A DNA stretch of 58,287 nucleotides from Flavobacteriales bacterium (GTDB taxonomy: Bacteria; Bacteroidota; Bacteroidia; Flavobacteriales_E; Vicingaceae), in assembly GCA_020635825.1 (NCBI GenBank), contig JACJZA010000018.1, positions 1-58,287 on the forward strand, written 5' to 3'. A program made the position numbers and the translations under genes. How positions within the stretch are numbered: the stretch's first letter is position 1; every line of letters begins with the position of its first letter. Under the pieces are notes generated by a model. It searched no databases and had not been told where the DNA came from. It worked only from the letters and a program-made list of their open reading frames with translations. Shown piece after piece: positions 1 to 8,062 of the stretch.

Positions 1-132
1 CCTTTTGTGGCAAATAGCAAACAGACAGAATCAACTAATCATATAGGGCTTTGTACAAGTTGCGATCATAAAAATAACTGCTCATTAAGAGCAGAAAATA
101 AAATAATTATAAACTGTGAACATTATCAATAA
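1..132 (+). CDS. C-terminal end of a small Cys-rich protein (partial)
   Basis: An open frame enters at base 1 and ends at TAA 130-132, leaving 43 residues. The tail carries four cysteines in the pattern LCTSC-x6-C, then a final C three residues before the end (CEHYQ). I recall short bacterial proteins that end in a similar Cys-rich segment, probably a metal-binding knuckle, but the bulk of this gene lies outside the window, so no function is given. It stops 8 bases before the glutamate dehydrogenase start and may be the upstream member of the same run. It could also be the tail of a longer protein. Confidence 0.6.
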   Translation, partial: PFVANSKQTESTNHIGLCTSCDHKNNCSLRAENKIIINCEHYQ

Positions 133-140
133 TTAAAACA

Positions 141-1424
141 ATGGAGACAAAAACACTAGAAAAACAAAAGACAGGGATGTATGAAAATGTGATGAAACAA
201 TTTAATCATGCAGCAGATGTCATGGGGTTAGATGATAACATCAGAAAAATACTTTCAGCAACTAACAATGAAATTGTAGTTCATTTCCCGGTAAAATTAG
301 ATAACGGTAAAGTAGAAATATTTACAGGCTATCGTGTGCAACATAATAATGCTCTTGGTCCATACAAAGGTGGCTTAAGATTTCACCCAACTGTTGATAT
401 AGATGCAGCAAGAGCATTAGCCATTTGGATGACATGGAAGTCTGCTTTAGCAGGTTTGCCGTATGGAGGAGGAAAAGGAGGAATCCAAATAGATCCCAAA
501 AACTATTCACAGTCGGAGTTGGAAAGAATTACTAGACGGTTTACGTATGCTTTAGGTGATAATATAGGGCCTGATTTGGATATTCCTGCACCAGATGTGA
601 ATACCAATGCACAAATCATGGCATGGATTTCCGATACTTATGTGTCTACAAAATCGCCGGCAAACAGGCAAACTAACTTGCATGTGGTTACCGGAAAGCC
701 CGTTGGTTCTGGAGGTTTAGAAGGAAGAGACAGAGCTACAGGATTTGGAGTCGTTGCTACTATTAAGTCTTGGGTTAAACTAAATAATATTGATTTAAAA
801 GGAAAAACGTATATCGTTCAAGGTTTTGGAAATGTTGGGTATTGGGCTTCACATTTTATGCAAAAAGAAGGTGCTAAATTAATAGCTGTTCAAGATGCAA
901 GCGGTTCTATCATTAACAGCAAAGGTATTGACCCTGATCTATTAAACGAACATTGCCGTCAAAACAAAGGAGCAGTTGCCGGATTCTCTCAAGCTGGTAT
1001 TTTAAACAATGCTGATTTTTTTGCTACTGAGTGTGATATAATTATTCCTGCTGCATTAGGCAATCAAATTACTGTTGAAAATGCACCATCAATTAAAGCT
1101 CAATTAATTGCAGAAGGTGCTAACGGACCAACTACTGTAGAAGCAGAAGAAATATTATTAGAAAAAGGAATTAAAATTATCCCTGATATTTTATGTAATT
1201 CAGGCGGAGTAATTGGTAGCTACTACGAATGGCTACAAAACAAAAGAAGTGAAAACTGGAAAATTGAAGATGTATTAATAATGATTGAAGATAAAATTTC
1301 AGCTGCTTTTAATAAAGTGCTTCAATCATCCGAGCAATTTAAAACTGACTGGAGAATAAGTGCCTACATTGTAGCATTACAACGAATTGAATTAACTTAC
1401 ATTGAAAGAGGGGTATTCCCATAA
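141..1424 (+). CDS. gdhA: Glu/Leu/Phe/Val dehydrogenase family, glutamate dehydrogenase
   Basis: Cytosolic enzyme that interconverts glutamate and 2-oxoglutarate plus ammonia with a nicotinamide cofactor. At 427 residues it matches the hexameric family. Visible signatures are PYKGGLRFHP (residues 74-83, K76), K100 and the glycine-rich GLPYGGGKGG with probable catalytic K112. A Rossmann fold follows with GFGNVG near residue 230, and NSGGVIGSYYEW lies close to the C-terminus. Cofactor preference cannot be read with confidence. The pntAA start lies only 10 bases downstream, so the gene probably shares a transcript with the transhydrogenase. Leucine or valine dehydrogenase is less likely given the length and K-rich motifs. 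Confidence 0.95.
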   Translation: METKTLEKQKTGMYENVMKQFNHAADVMGLDDNIRKILSATNNEIVVHFPVKLDNGKVEIFTGYRVQHNNALGPYKGGLRFHPTVDIDAARALAIWMTWKSALAGLPYGGGKGGIQIDPKNYSQSELERITRRFTYALGDNIGPDLDIPAPDVNTNAQIMAWISDTYVSTKSPANRQTNLHVVTGKPVGSGGLEGRDRATGFGVVATIKSWVKLNNIDLKGKTYIVQGFGNVGYWASHFMQKEGAKLIAVQDASGSIINSKGIDPDLLNEHCRQNKGAVAGFSQAGILNNADFFATECDIIIPAALGNQITVENAPSIKAQLIAEGANGPTTVEAEEILLEKGIKIIPDILCNSGGVIGSYYEWLQNKRSENWKIEDVLIMIEDKISAAFNKVLQSSEQFKTDWRISAYIVALQRIELTYIERGVFP

Positions 1425-1434
1425 TGAAAAGATT

Positions 1435-2556
1435 ATGATTAAAATTGGAGTTTTAAGCGAGGATCAAAACAGCAATATTGCTGTTTTGATTCCTCATAAT
1501 ATTAAACAGCTAAAAAATCAAGCTGAATTTTATATTCAAAAAAATACTGGATTAACTTCGGGTTACACAGATAGTTTATATGAAGAAGCAGGTGCTAAAA
1601 TTCTTAGCTCCCGAGATGAACTTATTAATCAATCAGACATTGTGTTGAGTTTTAATCCCCCCTTAAGTGAAGAGGTACCTTATGGTAATAAAACATTTAT
1701 TGGTGCTTATGATGTATTAAACAGCTATCATGCTAATATTTTACCTTTTCAAAAAAATGGAGTTAATGTCTTTAGCTTAAACCTATTGCCTCGAACCACT
1801 ATTGCTCAGTCAATGGATATACTATCTTCCATGTCCTCTATGCTAGGATACAAAGCTGTTATCATAGCTTCTACTTTGTCTCCGGTAACATTGCCAATGA
1901 TAACCGGTGCCGGTGGCACCTTAAAACCTGCCAATGTGTTAGTATTAGGGGCAGGTGTCGCCGGACTGCAAGCTATTGCTACGGCAAAAAGATTAGGAGC
2001 TATTGTAAAAGCATTTGATGTTAGAAAAGTAGCCAAAATAGATGTTGAAAGTTTAGGGGCTCAATTTATTGATATTGAAGGAGCTGTTGACCAACAAAAT
2101 GCAGGAGGCTATGCCGTTGAACAAGAGGTTGACTATTTACAAAAAATAGAACAAGTGTTGTTTGAAGAAGCTGTAAAAGCAGACATTATTATTACTACCG
2201 CCAAAATACCTGGTAAAAAAGCACCCCTATTAATTACTAAAAAAATAATTGATAATATGAAAAATGGTGCTGTTATTATTGATCTTGCTGCTGATACAGG
2301 TGGAAATAGTGTATTCACTAAAAAAGACGAAACCATTACGACTAAAAATGGAGTAGTTATAGTGGGGGATACCAATTTATTGGCAAAAATTGCAAAACCA
2401 ACTTCTTTTTTAATTGCAAATAATTTCACTTCATTTTTAACTTATTATTTAAAAAATAACAGTAAGGAAAATGATGAAATTTTAACAGCTACCAATGTTA
2501 TTCGGAACGGTAAATTAATTAATCAGAAAATTATTCAGGAAATAGAACAGTTATAA
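1435..2556 (+). CDS. pntAA: NAD(P) transhydrogenase alpha subunit, NAD(H)-binding part
   Basis: Soluble domain I of proton-translocating transhydrogenase, which binds NAD(H) and passes hydride to the NADP(H) domain in PntB. The protein is 373 residues and resembles the alanine dehydrogenase/PntA fold, with the Rossmann motif VLGAGVAGLQA near residue 168 and a terminal region of the PntA type (VIIDLAAD, GGN). I chose ATG 1435. A TTG at 1402 is in frame but would overlap gdh and add 11 residues with no family resemblance. The alpha subunit is split here, as in Rhodospirillum, rather than fused to its membrane part as in E. coli. The stop overlaps the pntAB start by one base (TAATG). Confidence 0.93.
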   Translation: MIKIGVLSEDQNSNIAVLIPHNIKQLKNQAEFYIQKNTGLTSGYTDSLYEEAGAKILSSRDELINQSDIVLSFNPPLSEEVPYGNKTFIGAYDVLNSYHANILPFQKNGVNVFSLNLLPRTTIAQSMDILSSMSSMLGYKAVIIASTLSPVTLPMITGAGGTLKPANVLVLGAGVAGLQAIATAKRLGAIVKAFDVRKVAKIDVESLGAQFIDIEGAVDQQNAGGYAVEQEVDYLQKIEQVLFEEAVKADIIITTAKIPGKKAPLLITKKIIDNMKNGAVIIDLAADTGGNSVFTKKDETITTKNGVVIVGDTNLLAKIAKPTSFLIANNFTSFLTYYLKNNSKENDEILTATNVIRNGKLINQKIIQEIEQL

Positions 2557-2861
2557 TGAAAGAAGAATTTTATATTACCAATATAGATGGTATTTATATA
2601 TTGATTTTTAGCCTCTTGATAGGGATAGAAATCATAAAAAATGTTCCGGCAATTTTGCATACACCACTAATGTCTGGAGCAAATGCTATTAGTGGAATTA
2701 TATTAATTGGTGGAATTATTCAGATTTTATCGTTAGAGAATACTGATTATTTTAATATGATATGCTCTTCATTAGCTATTTTATTGGCTACCATTAATGT
2801 TGCGGGTGGTTTTTTTGTAACACACAGGATGCTTTCAATGTTTGCACCTAAAAATAAATAA
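2556..2861 (+). CDS. pntAB: NAD(P) transhydrogenase alpha subunit, membrane part
   Basis: A 101-residue membrane protein with three or four hydrophobic helices. The segment VPAILHTPLMSGANAISG is the hallmark of the PntA C-terminal membrane domain, which forms the proton channel together with the membrane part of PntB. The start ATG shares its first base with the stop of pntAA, so translation is probably coupled. pntB follows after 5 bases. The length matches separate PntAB subunits of split-type transhydrogenases. Confidence 0.92.
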   Translation: MKEEFYITNIDGIYILIFSLLIGIEIIKNVPAILHTPLMSGANAISGIILIGGIIQILSLENTDYFNMICSSLAILLATINVAGGFFVTHRMLSMFAPKNK

Positions 2862-2866
2862 ATCTT

Positions 2867-4258
2867 ATGGAAACAGTTATTAATTCTGCCTATTTATATG
2901 CAGCAGTTAGTTTTATACTAGGCTTAAAATTTATGGGCACACCTTCTAAAGCTAAAAGAGGAAACTTTATTGCAGCAATAGGAATGATTGCGGCAATCGT
3001 AGCAACTGTGCTCATCATTACTAAAATGCCTTCTAAAACTGCCAATATTGTATTTTTAGTCTCTGCTCTGTTAATTGGCACCATAATAGGCAAACAAATG
3101 TCTAATAAGGTGGAGATGACAGGAATGCCTCAATTAGTTTCGCTATTTAATGCCTTGGGAGGAATTAGTGCATTTATTATTAGTTTAAACGAGGTATTTA
3201 TTAATATTTATGAACCAACCAATAATATATTTAAACTCGTGGTTGTTTCAGGAATTATTTTAGGAGGAGCTTCTTTTACCGGCAGTATCGTGGCATATTA
3301 TAAATTATCCGGTAAATTCACTAAACCTAAGTCAAGAGTTATTAAAAGAGCAGCAAAAATGCTATTTGTTACCTTGTTTATCTTATCGGTTGATTTATTA
3401 TTACTAAACAACTCAACTTGGGAATATGGAAGTATTATTGTGCTTATAGCCATTGGTTCTTTAATTTATGGCGTTTTATTTTCGCTTCCTATTGGTGGTG
3501 CCGATATGCCGGTATTAATTTCATTATTAAATGCAGTAACTGGTGTTGCAACCATTTTCTCGGGCATTGTTTTTCAAAATCCTATTATGGTTATGGGAGG
3601 GGTATTAGTAGGTGCTACCGGAGTGTTTCTTACCATTCAAATGTGTAAAGCAATGAACCGTTCGTTAAAAAATGTACTATTTGGAAGTTCACAAACTGTA
3701 CGGATTGATGACCATGAATCTGCTATTGAAATTCAGCAAACTTCTAGTGTAGAGCTATCATCTATTTTAGCATTTTCAAAAAATGTAGCCATAATTCCGG
3801 GATATGGAATGGCAGTTTCACAAGCACAACAAACCTGTTATGAGTTACATAAAAAATTAATTGCAAAAGGGGTGAATGTAAATTACATTATCCATCCTGT
3901 TGCCGGAAGAATGCCTGGACACATGAATGTATTGTTAGCTGAAGCCAATATTGATTATAAATACATTAAAGAAATGGATGAAGTAAACGATGTAATGGAA
4001 CGGTTTGATGTCGCCTTAATTATTGGTGCAAATGATGTGGTAAACCCGTTAGCTGAAGACGACCCCGATAGTGTAATTTATGGGATGCCTATTATTAAAG
4101 CTTACAAAGCAAAACACGTTGTTGTAATGAAAAGAGGTATGAGTAAAGGCTATTCAGGCATAAGAAATACATTATTTGAAAAAACAAACTGCAAGATCTT
4201 CTTTGGAGATGCTAATGACAGCCTGCAAAAAATTATTGATGAACTTAAAGCAATTTAA
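2867..4258 (+). CDS. pntB: NAD(P) transhydrogenase beta subunit
   Basis: 463 residues, the usual PntB length. The first 270 residues are a chain of hydrophobic helices (membrane domain II). The C-terminal 180 residues are the NADP(H)-binding domain III, with IIPGYGMAVSQAQ near residue 312, HPVAGRMPGHMNVLLAEA and GANDVVNPLA. Together with PntAA and PntAB it couples proton import to reduction of NADP+ by NADH. The gene sits third in the gdh-pnt run, and the following GreA/GreB-like gene begins 5 bases after its stop, so all five genes may be co-transcribed. Confidence 0.95.
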   Translation: METVINSAYLYAAVSFILGLKFMGTPSKAKRGNFIAAIGMIAAIVATVLIITKMPSKTANIVFLVSALLIGTIIGKQMSNKVEMTGMPQLVSLFNALGGISAFIISLNEVFINIYEPTNNIFKLVVVSGIILGGASFTGSIVAYYKLSGKFTKPKSRVIKRAAKMLFVTLFILSVDLLLLNNSTWEYGSIIVLIAIGSLIYGVLFSLPIGGADMPVLISLLNAVTGVATIFSGIVFQNPIMVMGGVLVGATGVFLTIQMCKAMNRSLKNVLFGSSQTVRIDDHESAIEIQQTSSVELSSILAFSKNVAIIPGYGMAVSQAQQTCYELHKKLIAKGVNVNYIIHPVAGRMPGHMNVLLAEANIDYKYIKEMDEVNDVMERFDVALIIGANDVVNPLAEDDPDSVIYGMPIIKAYKAKHVVVMKRGMSKGYSGIRNTLFEKTNCKIFFGDANDSLQKIIDELKAI

Positions 4259-4262
4259 AAGC

Positions 4263-4661
4263 ATGGAAAATAAAAAGATAATTGTTTCTAAAAAAGAGGT
4301 TGACTTATACAAAAAATTAATTGAAAACTCATACACCGTAGATCCAGTTGAAAAGAAAAGTCATCGAAAATTATATAATGAATTACAAACGGCTTTTTTA
4401 TTAGAAATCTCAGAAATGCCTCCGAACATTGTTCGTTTAAACAGCATTGTTACCATTCAAACATCATTTGGGCGAAAAGACGGAATTCAACTGGTTTTAC
4501 CCGAAGAAGGTGATTTGGGAAAACGAAAACTTTCTATTATGTCGCCTATGGGAAGTGCTTTAATTGGCTACCAAGAAGGCGATGAAGTAATTTGGAATTT
4601 ACCCAATGGAGAAGATAAAATAAAAATAGAAAAAGTGATCAATGGAATTAATGTTGTATGA
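4263..4661 (+). CDS. GreA/GreB C-terminal domain protein, Rnk-like
   Basis: A 132-residue protein with the FKBP-like C-terminal domain of transcript-cleavage factors. The pattern MSPMGSALIGYQEGDEVIW (about residues 95-113) is typical of GreA/GreB and of the nucleoside diphosphate kinase regulator Rnk. The N-terminal coiled coil of true GreA is not evident, so binding to the RNA polymerase secondary channel with a Rnk-type role is more likely than transcript cleavage. The longer frame from 4176 would start inside pntB, while ATG 4263 lies 5 bases after the pntB stop and fits the family length. Confidence 0.8.
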   Translation: MENKKIIVSKKEVDLYKKLIENSYTVDPVEKKSHRKLYNELQTAFLLEISEMPPNIVRLNSIVTIQTSFGRKDGIQLVLPEEGDLGKRKLSIMSPMGSALIGYQEGDEVIWNLPNGEDKIKIEKVINGINVV

Positions 4662-4842
4662 TATTATTACCATGTTTCTTATAAGCATATCATCATTAGG
4701 AGAAGCTAGAGTTGGGATTTCCTATGGGATAATGAATGGGATACCCCTTGTTTTTTAAGCTTTAGTATTGGTTGTGCTGCTAATTATAGTAATTTATTAA
4801 TATAAGTACTTGATTTGGATTGGAAAAATATCTTAGTTAACA

Positions 4843-5814
4843 TTAATGTAAGGGTCTTCTTTTTATCATCCCTCCTTTAATATCCTTAACACTACTCATA
4901 ACTACAAAGGCATTAGGGTCAATTTTTTGTATTTCGGTATTGAGTTTATTAATGTCTAACCGGGTTATTACCGAATAAACAATATCCATTTCTTGTGAAT
5001 CTCCGGTTTTCCCAAAACCGCGTTTTCCATTATATACGGTGACGCCTCTTCCTAAATTATGAATAATCATTTTTCTAATTTCTTCACTATGATGAGAAAT
5101 AATGGTTACTCCAATATATTCTTCAATCCCTTCAATAATAAAATCTAATGTTTTTGAAGCAGCAATATAGGTGATCATTGAATACAAAGCTATTTCTACT
5201 CCCAATAAATAAGCAGCAGCAGAAAAAATAACAATGTTAATGACAATGATAACATCACCAACAGTTACTCCAAATTTTCTGCTTAAGAAAATTGCCAGAA
5301 CCTCTGTTCCGTCAATAACAGCACCACCTCTTACAGCAAAACCTATTCCTGCCCCCAAGAAAAAACCTCCGAAAACAGCAACTAATAGATTATCATTGGT
5401 AACATTTGGAAAGGTAACTGTTGCTAGACATATAGCCAGACCTGTTATTGCTAAAATTGTTTTGATAGCAAATTTTCTTCCCATAATGCTATATGCTAAA
5501 AATATAAAAGGAGCATTGACTATCATAATTAAATAATGTAAAGGTATTTTAGTTAGTGCCGAAATTAACAGGGAAATACCGGTTGCTCCACCATCAATGA
5601 AATGATTGGTTAATAAAAATCCCTTAAACCCAAAAGCTGCTAAAAAAATACCAACTGTAATTAAAAAGAAATCCTTAATATTTCTTTTTACATTAATTTT
5701 TAAACTTCGATAACCTTTTGCCAAAACATAGTCTGACAATTCCTTGCTTTTTTCTACTTTAATTAATGGTTTTAAGGTAGAACGAACTACTAATTTTTTT
5801 AAGAAATTCTTCAA
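4843..5814 (-). CDS. YitT family membrane protein (DUF161/DUF2179)
   Basis: A 323-residue integral membrane protein. The first 50 residues are cytosolic and basic. About five hydrophobic segments follow, including FLLTNHFIDGGATGISLL and the glycine-rich FGGFFLGAGIGFAVRGGAVIDGTEVLA, which mark the YitT family. The C-terminal 90 residues form a soluble DUF2179-like domain (TRLDINKLNTEIQKIDPNAFV). Function in the family is unknown, and transport has been suggested. The start appears to be TTG at 5814-5812, since no ATG lies between it and the stop of the upstream lipoprotein gene, 7 bases away. The two genes are likely co-transcribed. Confidence 0.88.
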   Translation of the reverse strand: MKNFLKKLVVRSTLKPLIKVEKSKELSDYVLAKGYRSLKINVKRNIKDFFLITVGIFLAAFGFKGFLLTNHFIDGGATGISLLISALTKIPLHYLIMIVNAPFIFLAYSIMGRKFAIKTILAITGLAICLATVTFPNVTNDNLLVAVFGGFFLGAGIGFAVRGGAVIDGTEVLAIFLSRKFGVTVGDVIIVINIVIFSAAAYLLGVEIALYSMITYIAASKTLDFIIEGIEEYIGVTIISHHSEEIRKMIIHNLGRGVTVYNGKRGFGKTGDSQEMDIVYSVITRLDINKLNTEIQKIDPNAFVVMSSVKDIKGGMIKRRPLH

Positions 5815-5821
5815 GAATATA

Positions 5822-6322
5822 TTACTTTAAGCGTACTCCATGAGTTGTAAAAGAGATTCTTCCTGCAGTAGAAAGTTGAATCCCTTCAAAAATAGGTTCT
5901 GTACAGTCAGGTTTTATGGCCCAATCAAAAATAAAGTTGGCTCCGGTTCCTCCTTCTTTATCAATTTCATCAATAACTATGGCAACAGTTTCCATAGGAG
6001 CAATGAATATTGGGTTGTTAAAATAAGTTCTGATGAGTTTTCCGTGAGTGTCAAAATATTCAGCAGATATTACATAAATGGTGTCTTTTTTATTGGTGTT
6101 TCTTAAACTAACAGTTGAGGTTAAATCATGTGTTAAATGTTCAGTATAGCTATATATTTGAGAGTATATAGATAAATAGGTTTCTCCATAAACCAGAGAA
6201 TCATTAGGATTAATTTGAGCAGCCCTTTTTTTCCAATTTACAGGGTTGACAGAACTCATCTCCTTATTATTTTCACAGGAGAATAAAGCAATCGTTAACA
6301 GGGTTAAAAATAGATTTTTCAT
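5822..6322 (-). CDS. DUF3124 family lipoprotein
   Basis: 166 residues. A lipoprotein signal (MKNLFLTLLTIALFSC, acylated Cys16) predicts attachment to a membrane surface. The mature part resembles DUF3124, with SLRNTNKKDTIYVISAEYF, an I-A-P-M-E-T-V-A strand and GANFIFDW, a compact beta-rich fold of unknown function. It is the upstream partner of the YitT-type gene. An imperfect -7 box lies just upstream of the start on the minus strand (TATCTTCG), too weak to call. Confidence 0.8.
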   Translation of the reverse strand: MKNLFLTLLTIALFSCENNKEMSSVNPVNWKKRAAQINPNDSLVYGETYLSIYSQIYSYTEHLTHDLTSTVSLRNTNKKDTIYVISAEYFDTHGKLIRTYFNNPIFIAPMETVAIVIDEIDKEGGTGANFIFDWAIKPDCTEPIFEGIQLSTAGRISFTTHGVRLK

Positions 6323-6555
6323 TGTAAACGAAGATACTTAAATTCCTGATTAATCTGAAAAAATAATTCCATATTTAAAAATTACTTTTGTTAAGTGGAA
6401 AAGAACTTTAAAGTTTCAGGTGGAGTTTTTTATTATTATTTACCTTAATCTGAATTTAATTGAAATGGAAAGCCTCAGGTAGATAAACAAGGAATTAATT
6501 ACTATGTATGTAGCTTTTAGTTCAGTTGAAAATGCAATGTTTCTGATAGGAGTTT

Positions 6556-6771
6556 TTATTTAATAAATCCAGCCTCTTTTAAATTGCTATGCATTTGATT
6601 ATAGGCATCTTCCCAGGTGTTACTGGTGACTCCATAATAAGAATACTTGTTTACATCTTTATAGGTGATTGACTTAATACCATTGTTTTCTTGGCAATCA
6701 AGAAAAACTTCTATATCACCTTTGATAATCATACGACCTATTAATTTTCTTAATACATCAGATCTTGTCAT
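6556..6771 (-). CDS. Small hypothetical protein
   Basis: A 71-residue cytosolic protein without signal peptide or membrane segment. I do not recognise it. It begins MTRSDVLRKLIGR, which could be an amphipathic helix, and ends in an aromatic-rich, hydrophilic part. A sequence matching the -7 consensus, TATTTTTG on the minus strand (6803-6796), lies 24 bases before the start, which favours a real gene. It stands alone, separated from the DUF3124 gene by 233 bases in which I see nothing. Confidence 0.55.
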   Translation of the reverse strand: MTRSDVLRKLIGRMIIKGDIEVFLDCQENNGIKSITYKDVNKYSYYGVTSNTWEDAYNQMHSNLKEAGFIK

Positions 6772-7172
6772 AAACTTTAGTGAAAATTAGGGTCACAAAA
6801 ATAAACACTTCTGTCAATATGAACAGAGGTTGTTGGTGGAAAAACTTTAAATAAAGAATTCCAGCAAACCTCTGTTTTCAAATTTATGTCTGATACTCTT
6901 GCTTAAACATTTAAAAACAATGCGATATGAAAAAGTATTATCATGTAACAAGAAGTCTTGATAACGTATTAAGTATTAAAGAACAAGTCAAAGATTAGAA
7001 AAATTTTATAATCGACTTATAGAGATGTTAAAGGAAAGATAAATTATTGTGTCTTAAATTTTTTAAACATACTAAAATATAGAGACTGAAACATTACGAT
7101 TTACTGAAACATTTTGACAATTATTTGCTTCCTGTAGGGGTTATTTGAATTTGGGAGGCCTTGTAAAATAAG
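6772..7172. other. Gene-poor spacer with inverted and direct repeats
   Basis: About 400 bases without a convincing gene. It holds a perfect 10-base inverted repeat, AACAGAGGTT at 6822-6831 against 6867-6876 with a 35-base loop, and a direct repeat ACTGAAACATT at 7085-7095 and 7103-7113. A 23-codon frame on the plus strand (6927-6998) starts with ATG but has no further support. The inverted repeat lies upstream of the small gene at 6556-6771 and could be regulatory or a decayed element. Confidence 0.4.
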
Positions 7173-7207
7173 AAAACCGCTTGATTCTGTTGAATTCAAA
7201 CGGTTTT
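7173..7207 (-). terminator. Rho-independent terminator after tRNA-Glu
   Basis: The arms AAAACCG (7173-7179) and CGGTTTT (7201-7207) pair, and the stem continues through TTGA...TTC with one mismatch and one bulge. It lies 4 bases beyond the tRNA 3' end. T-rich tracts are present on both sides, so it may also stop plus-strand transcripts. Confidence 0.75.
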
Positions 7208-7210
7208 TTG

Positions 7211-7282
7211 CAGCCCGTAGGGGAATCGAACCCCTGTTTCCAGGATGAAAACCTGGCGTCCTAACCCCTAGACGAACGGGCC
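7211..7282 (-). tRNA. tRNA-Glu (anticodon UUC)
   Basis: The minus strand folds as a 72-nt cloverleaf. The acceptor arms GGCCCGU and ACGGGCU pair with a G-U at the first position, followed by discriminator G. The anticodon stem CCAGG/CCUGG encloses the loop UUUUCAU with anticodon UUC, and the T arm GGGG-UUCGAUU-CCCC is standard. The CCA end is not encoded. Confidence 0.96.
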
Positions 7283-7311
7283 AAATGTTTTTTCTCTTGT
7301 TTAAGAGTCGG

Positions 7312-7341
7312 CAAATTTATAACTTTTTCAAATACCCACAA
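7312..7341 (-). promoter_or_regulatory. Promoter of tRNA-Glu
   Basis: The minus strand reads TTG, 19 bases, TAAATTTG, an exact match to the Bacteroidota sigma-A form TTG-N(17-20)-TAnnTTTG. The -7 box ends 30 bases before the tRNA 5' end, leaving a leader of roughly 24 bases that contains the small inverted repeat CTCTT/AAGAG. Confidence 0.7.
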
Positions 7342-7356
7342 GTATTTTTTAAAATT

Positions 7357-8052
7357 TTATTCGAAGTCATCACTATCTGCCTGAAATTTAAAGCCTAAAC
7401 GTTTGCCGGTTTTTATTTTCATAGCATTGGTTACTTCAATTATATCCATTACACTTACTTCTTTCATCGTGTCGTAAGGAGGGGTTAATAAATCAAAGTC
7501 CATAGAATATAAAATGGTAGATTCTAAAATTGCTCTAATTTTTTTAGGTTCAATTACCTCGTGTATAAAATCATTGTATAAAAAACCCAGTTGGCGCTTT
7601 CCTTCAACAAAAAAATGTTTTTCGTTGTTGACAAAGCATCTGGCAACTAAATACCCAATATCATTACTTCTGTTGTATTTAAAAGAGTCTGCTAAAAAAT
7701 TGTAGACATTAATCATTCCACAGTAAGCTCTTAATTCATCATCTTTTAAATAAGAACTGGTCCATATGTGGTGGCTTTTAGGAAAGTCAAAAACATTGGT
7801 ATGCATATAAAAAACCAAAATGTCGCCTCCAAATTTGATATGGAATTCAAAATCTCCTTTTTCAGTATAATCTAAAATTACCTGATCATCAACTTTGCAC
7901 ATTTCATCTTTCAACTCTTCAACTAACTTTTCAGCCTCTTTTTTAAAATCAGCAAAAACATCAATGGTTTTTCTAAATACACTTTGTTTTAAACAAGCTT
8001 TTTCTTTTAAAACATCAATGATTAATTGCTTAGGTTGTTTTTTAGAACCCAT
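7357..8052 (-). CDS. Conserved hypothetical protein downstream of proS
   Basis: A 231-residue soluble protein without signal peptide. The first 50 residues are a charged helix (LKQSVFRKTIDVFADFKKEAEKL style), followed by mixed alpha/beta sequence with an aromatic stretch around residues 70-110 and an acidic tail. I recall proteins of this kind in other Bacteroidota but no established function. It starts 10 bases after the proS stop and is therefore probably expressed with prolyl-tRNA synthetase. Confidence 0.75.
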   Translation of the reverse strand: MGSKKQPKQLIIDVLKEKACLKQSVFRKTIDVFADFKKEAEKLVEELKDEMCKVDDQVILDYTEKGDFEFHIKFGGDILVFYMHTNVFDFPKSHHIWTSSYLKDDELRAYCGMINVYNFLADSFKYNRSNDIGYLVARCFVNNEKHFFVEGKRQLGFLYNDFIHEVIEPKKIRAILESTILYSMDFDLLTPPYDTMKEVSVMDIIEVTNAMKIKTGKRLGFKFQADSDDFE

Positions 8053-8062
8053 AGTAAATTAT

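Noticed and set aside
2133..2429. A 98-codon minus-strand frame inside pntAA
   Set aside because: Antisense shadow of a well-recognised coding region, with no motif of its own.
4662..4842. Possible terminator or small gene after the Rnk-like gene
   Set aside because: No GC stem with T tract and no frame of useful length was found in these 181 bases.
6927..6998. A 23-codon frame MKKYYHVTRSLDN in the tRNA-Glu spacer
   Set aside because: Too short, followed by stops in the same frame, no ribosome site or family support. It may be a remnant, but this cannot be shown.
7085..7113. Direct repeat near tRNA-Glu as an attachment site
   Set aside because: The copies do not match the tRNA end and no integrase is present in the window.
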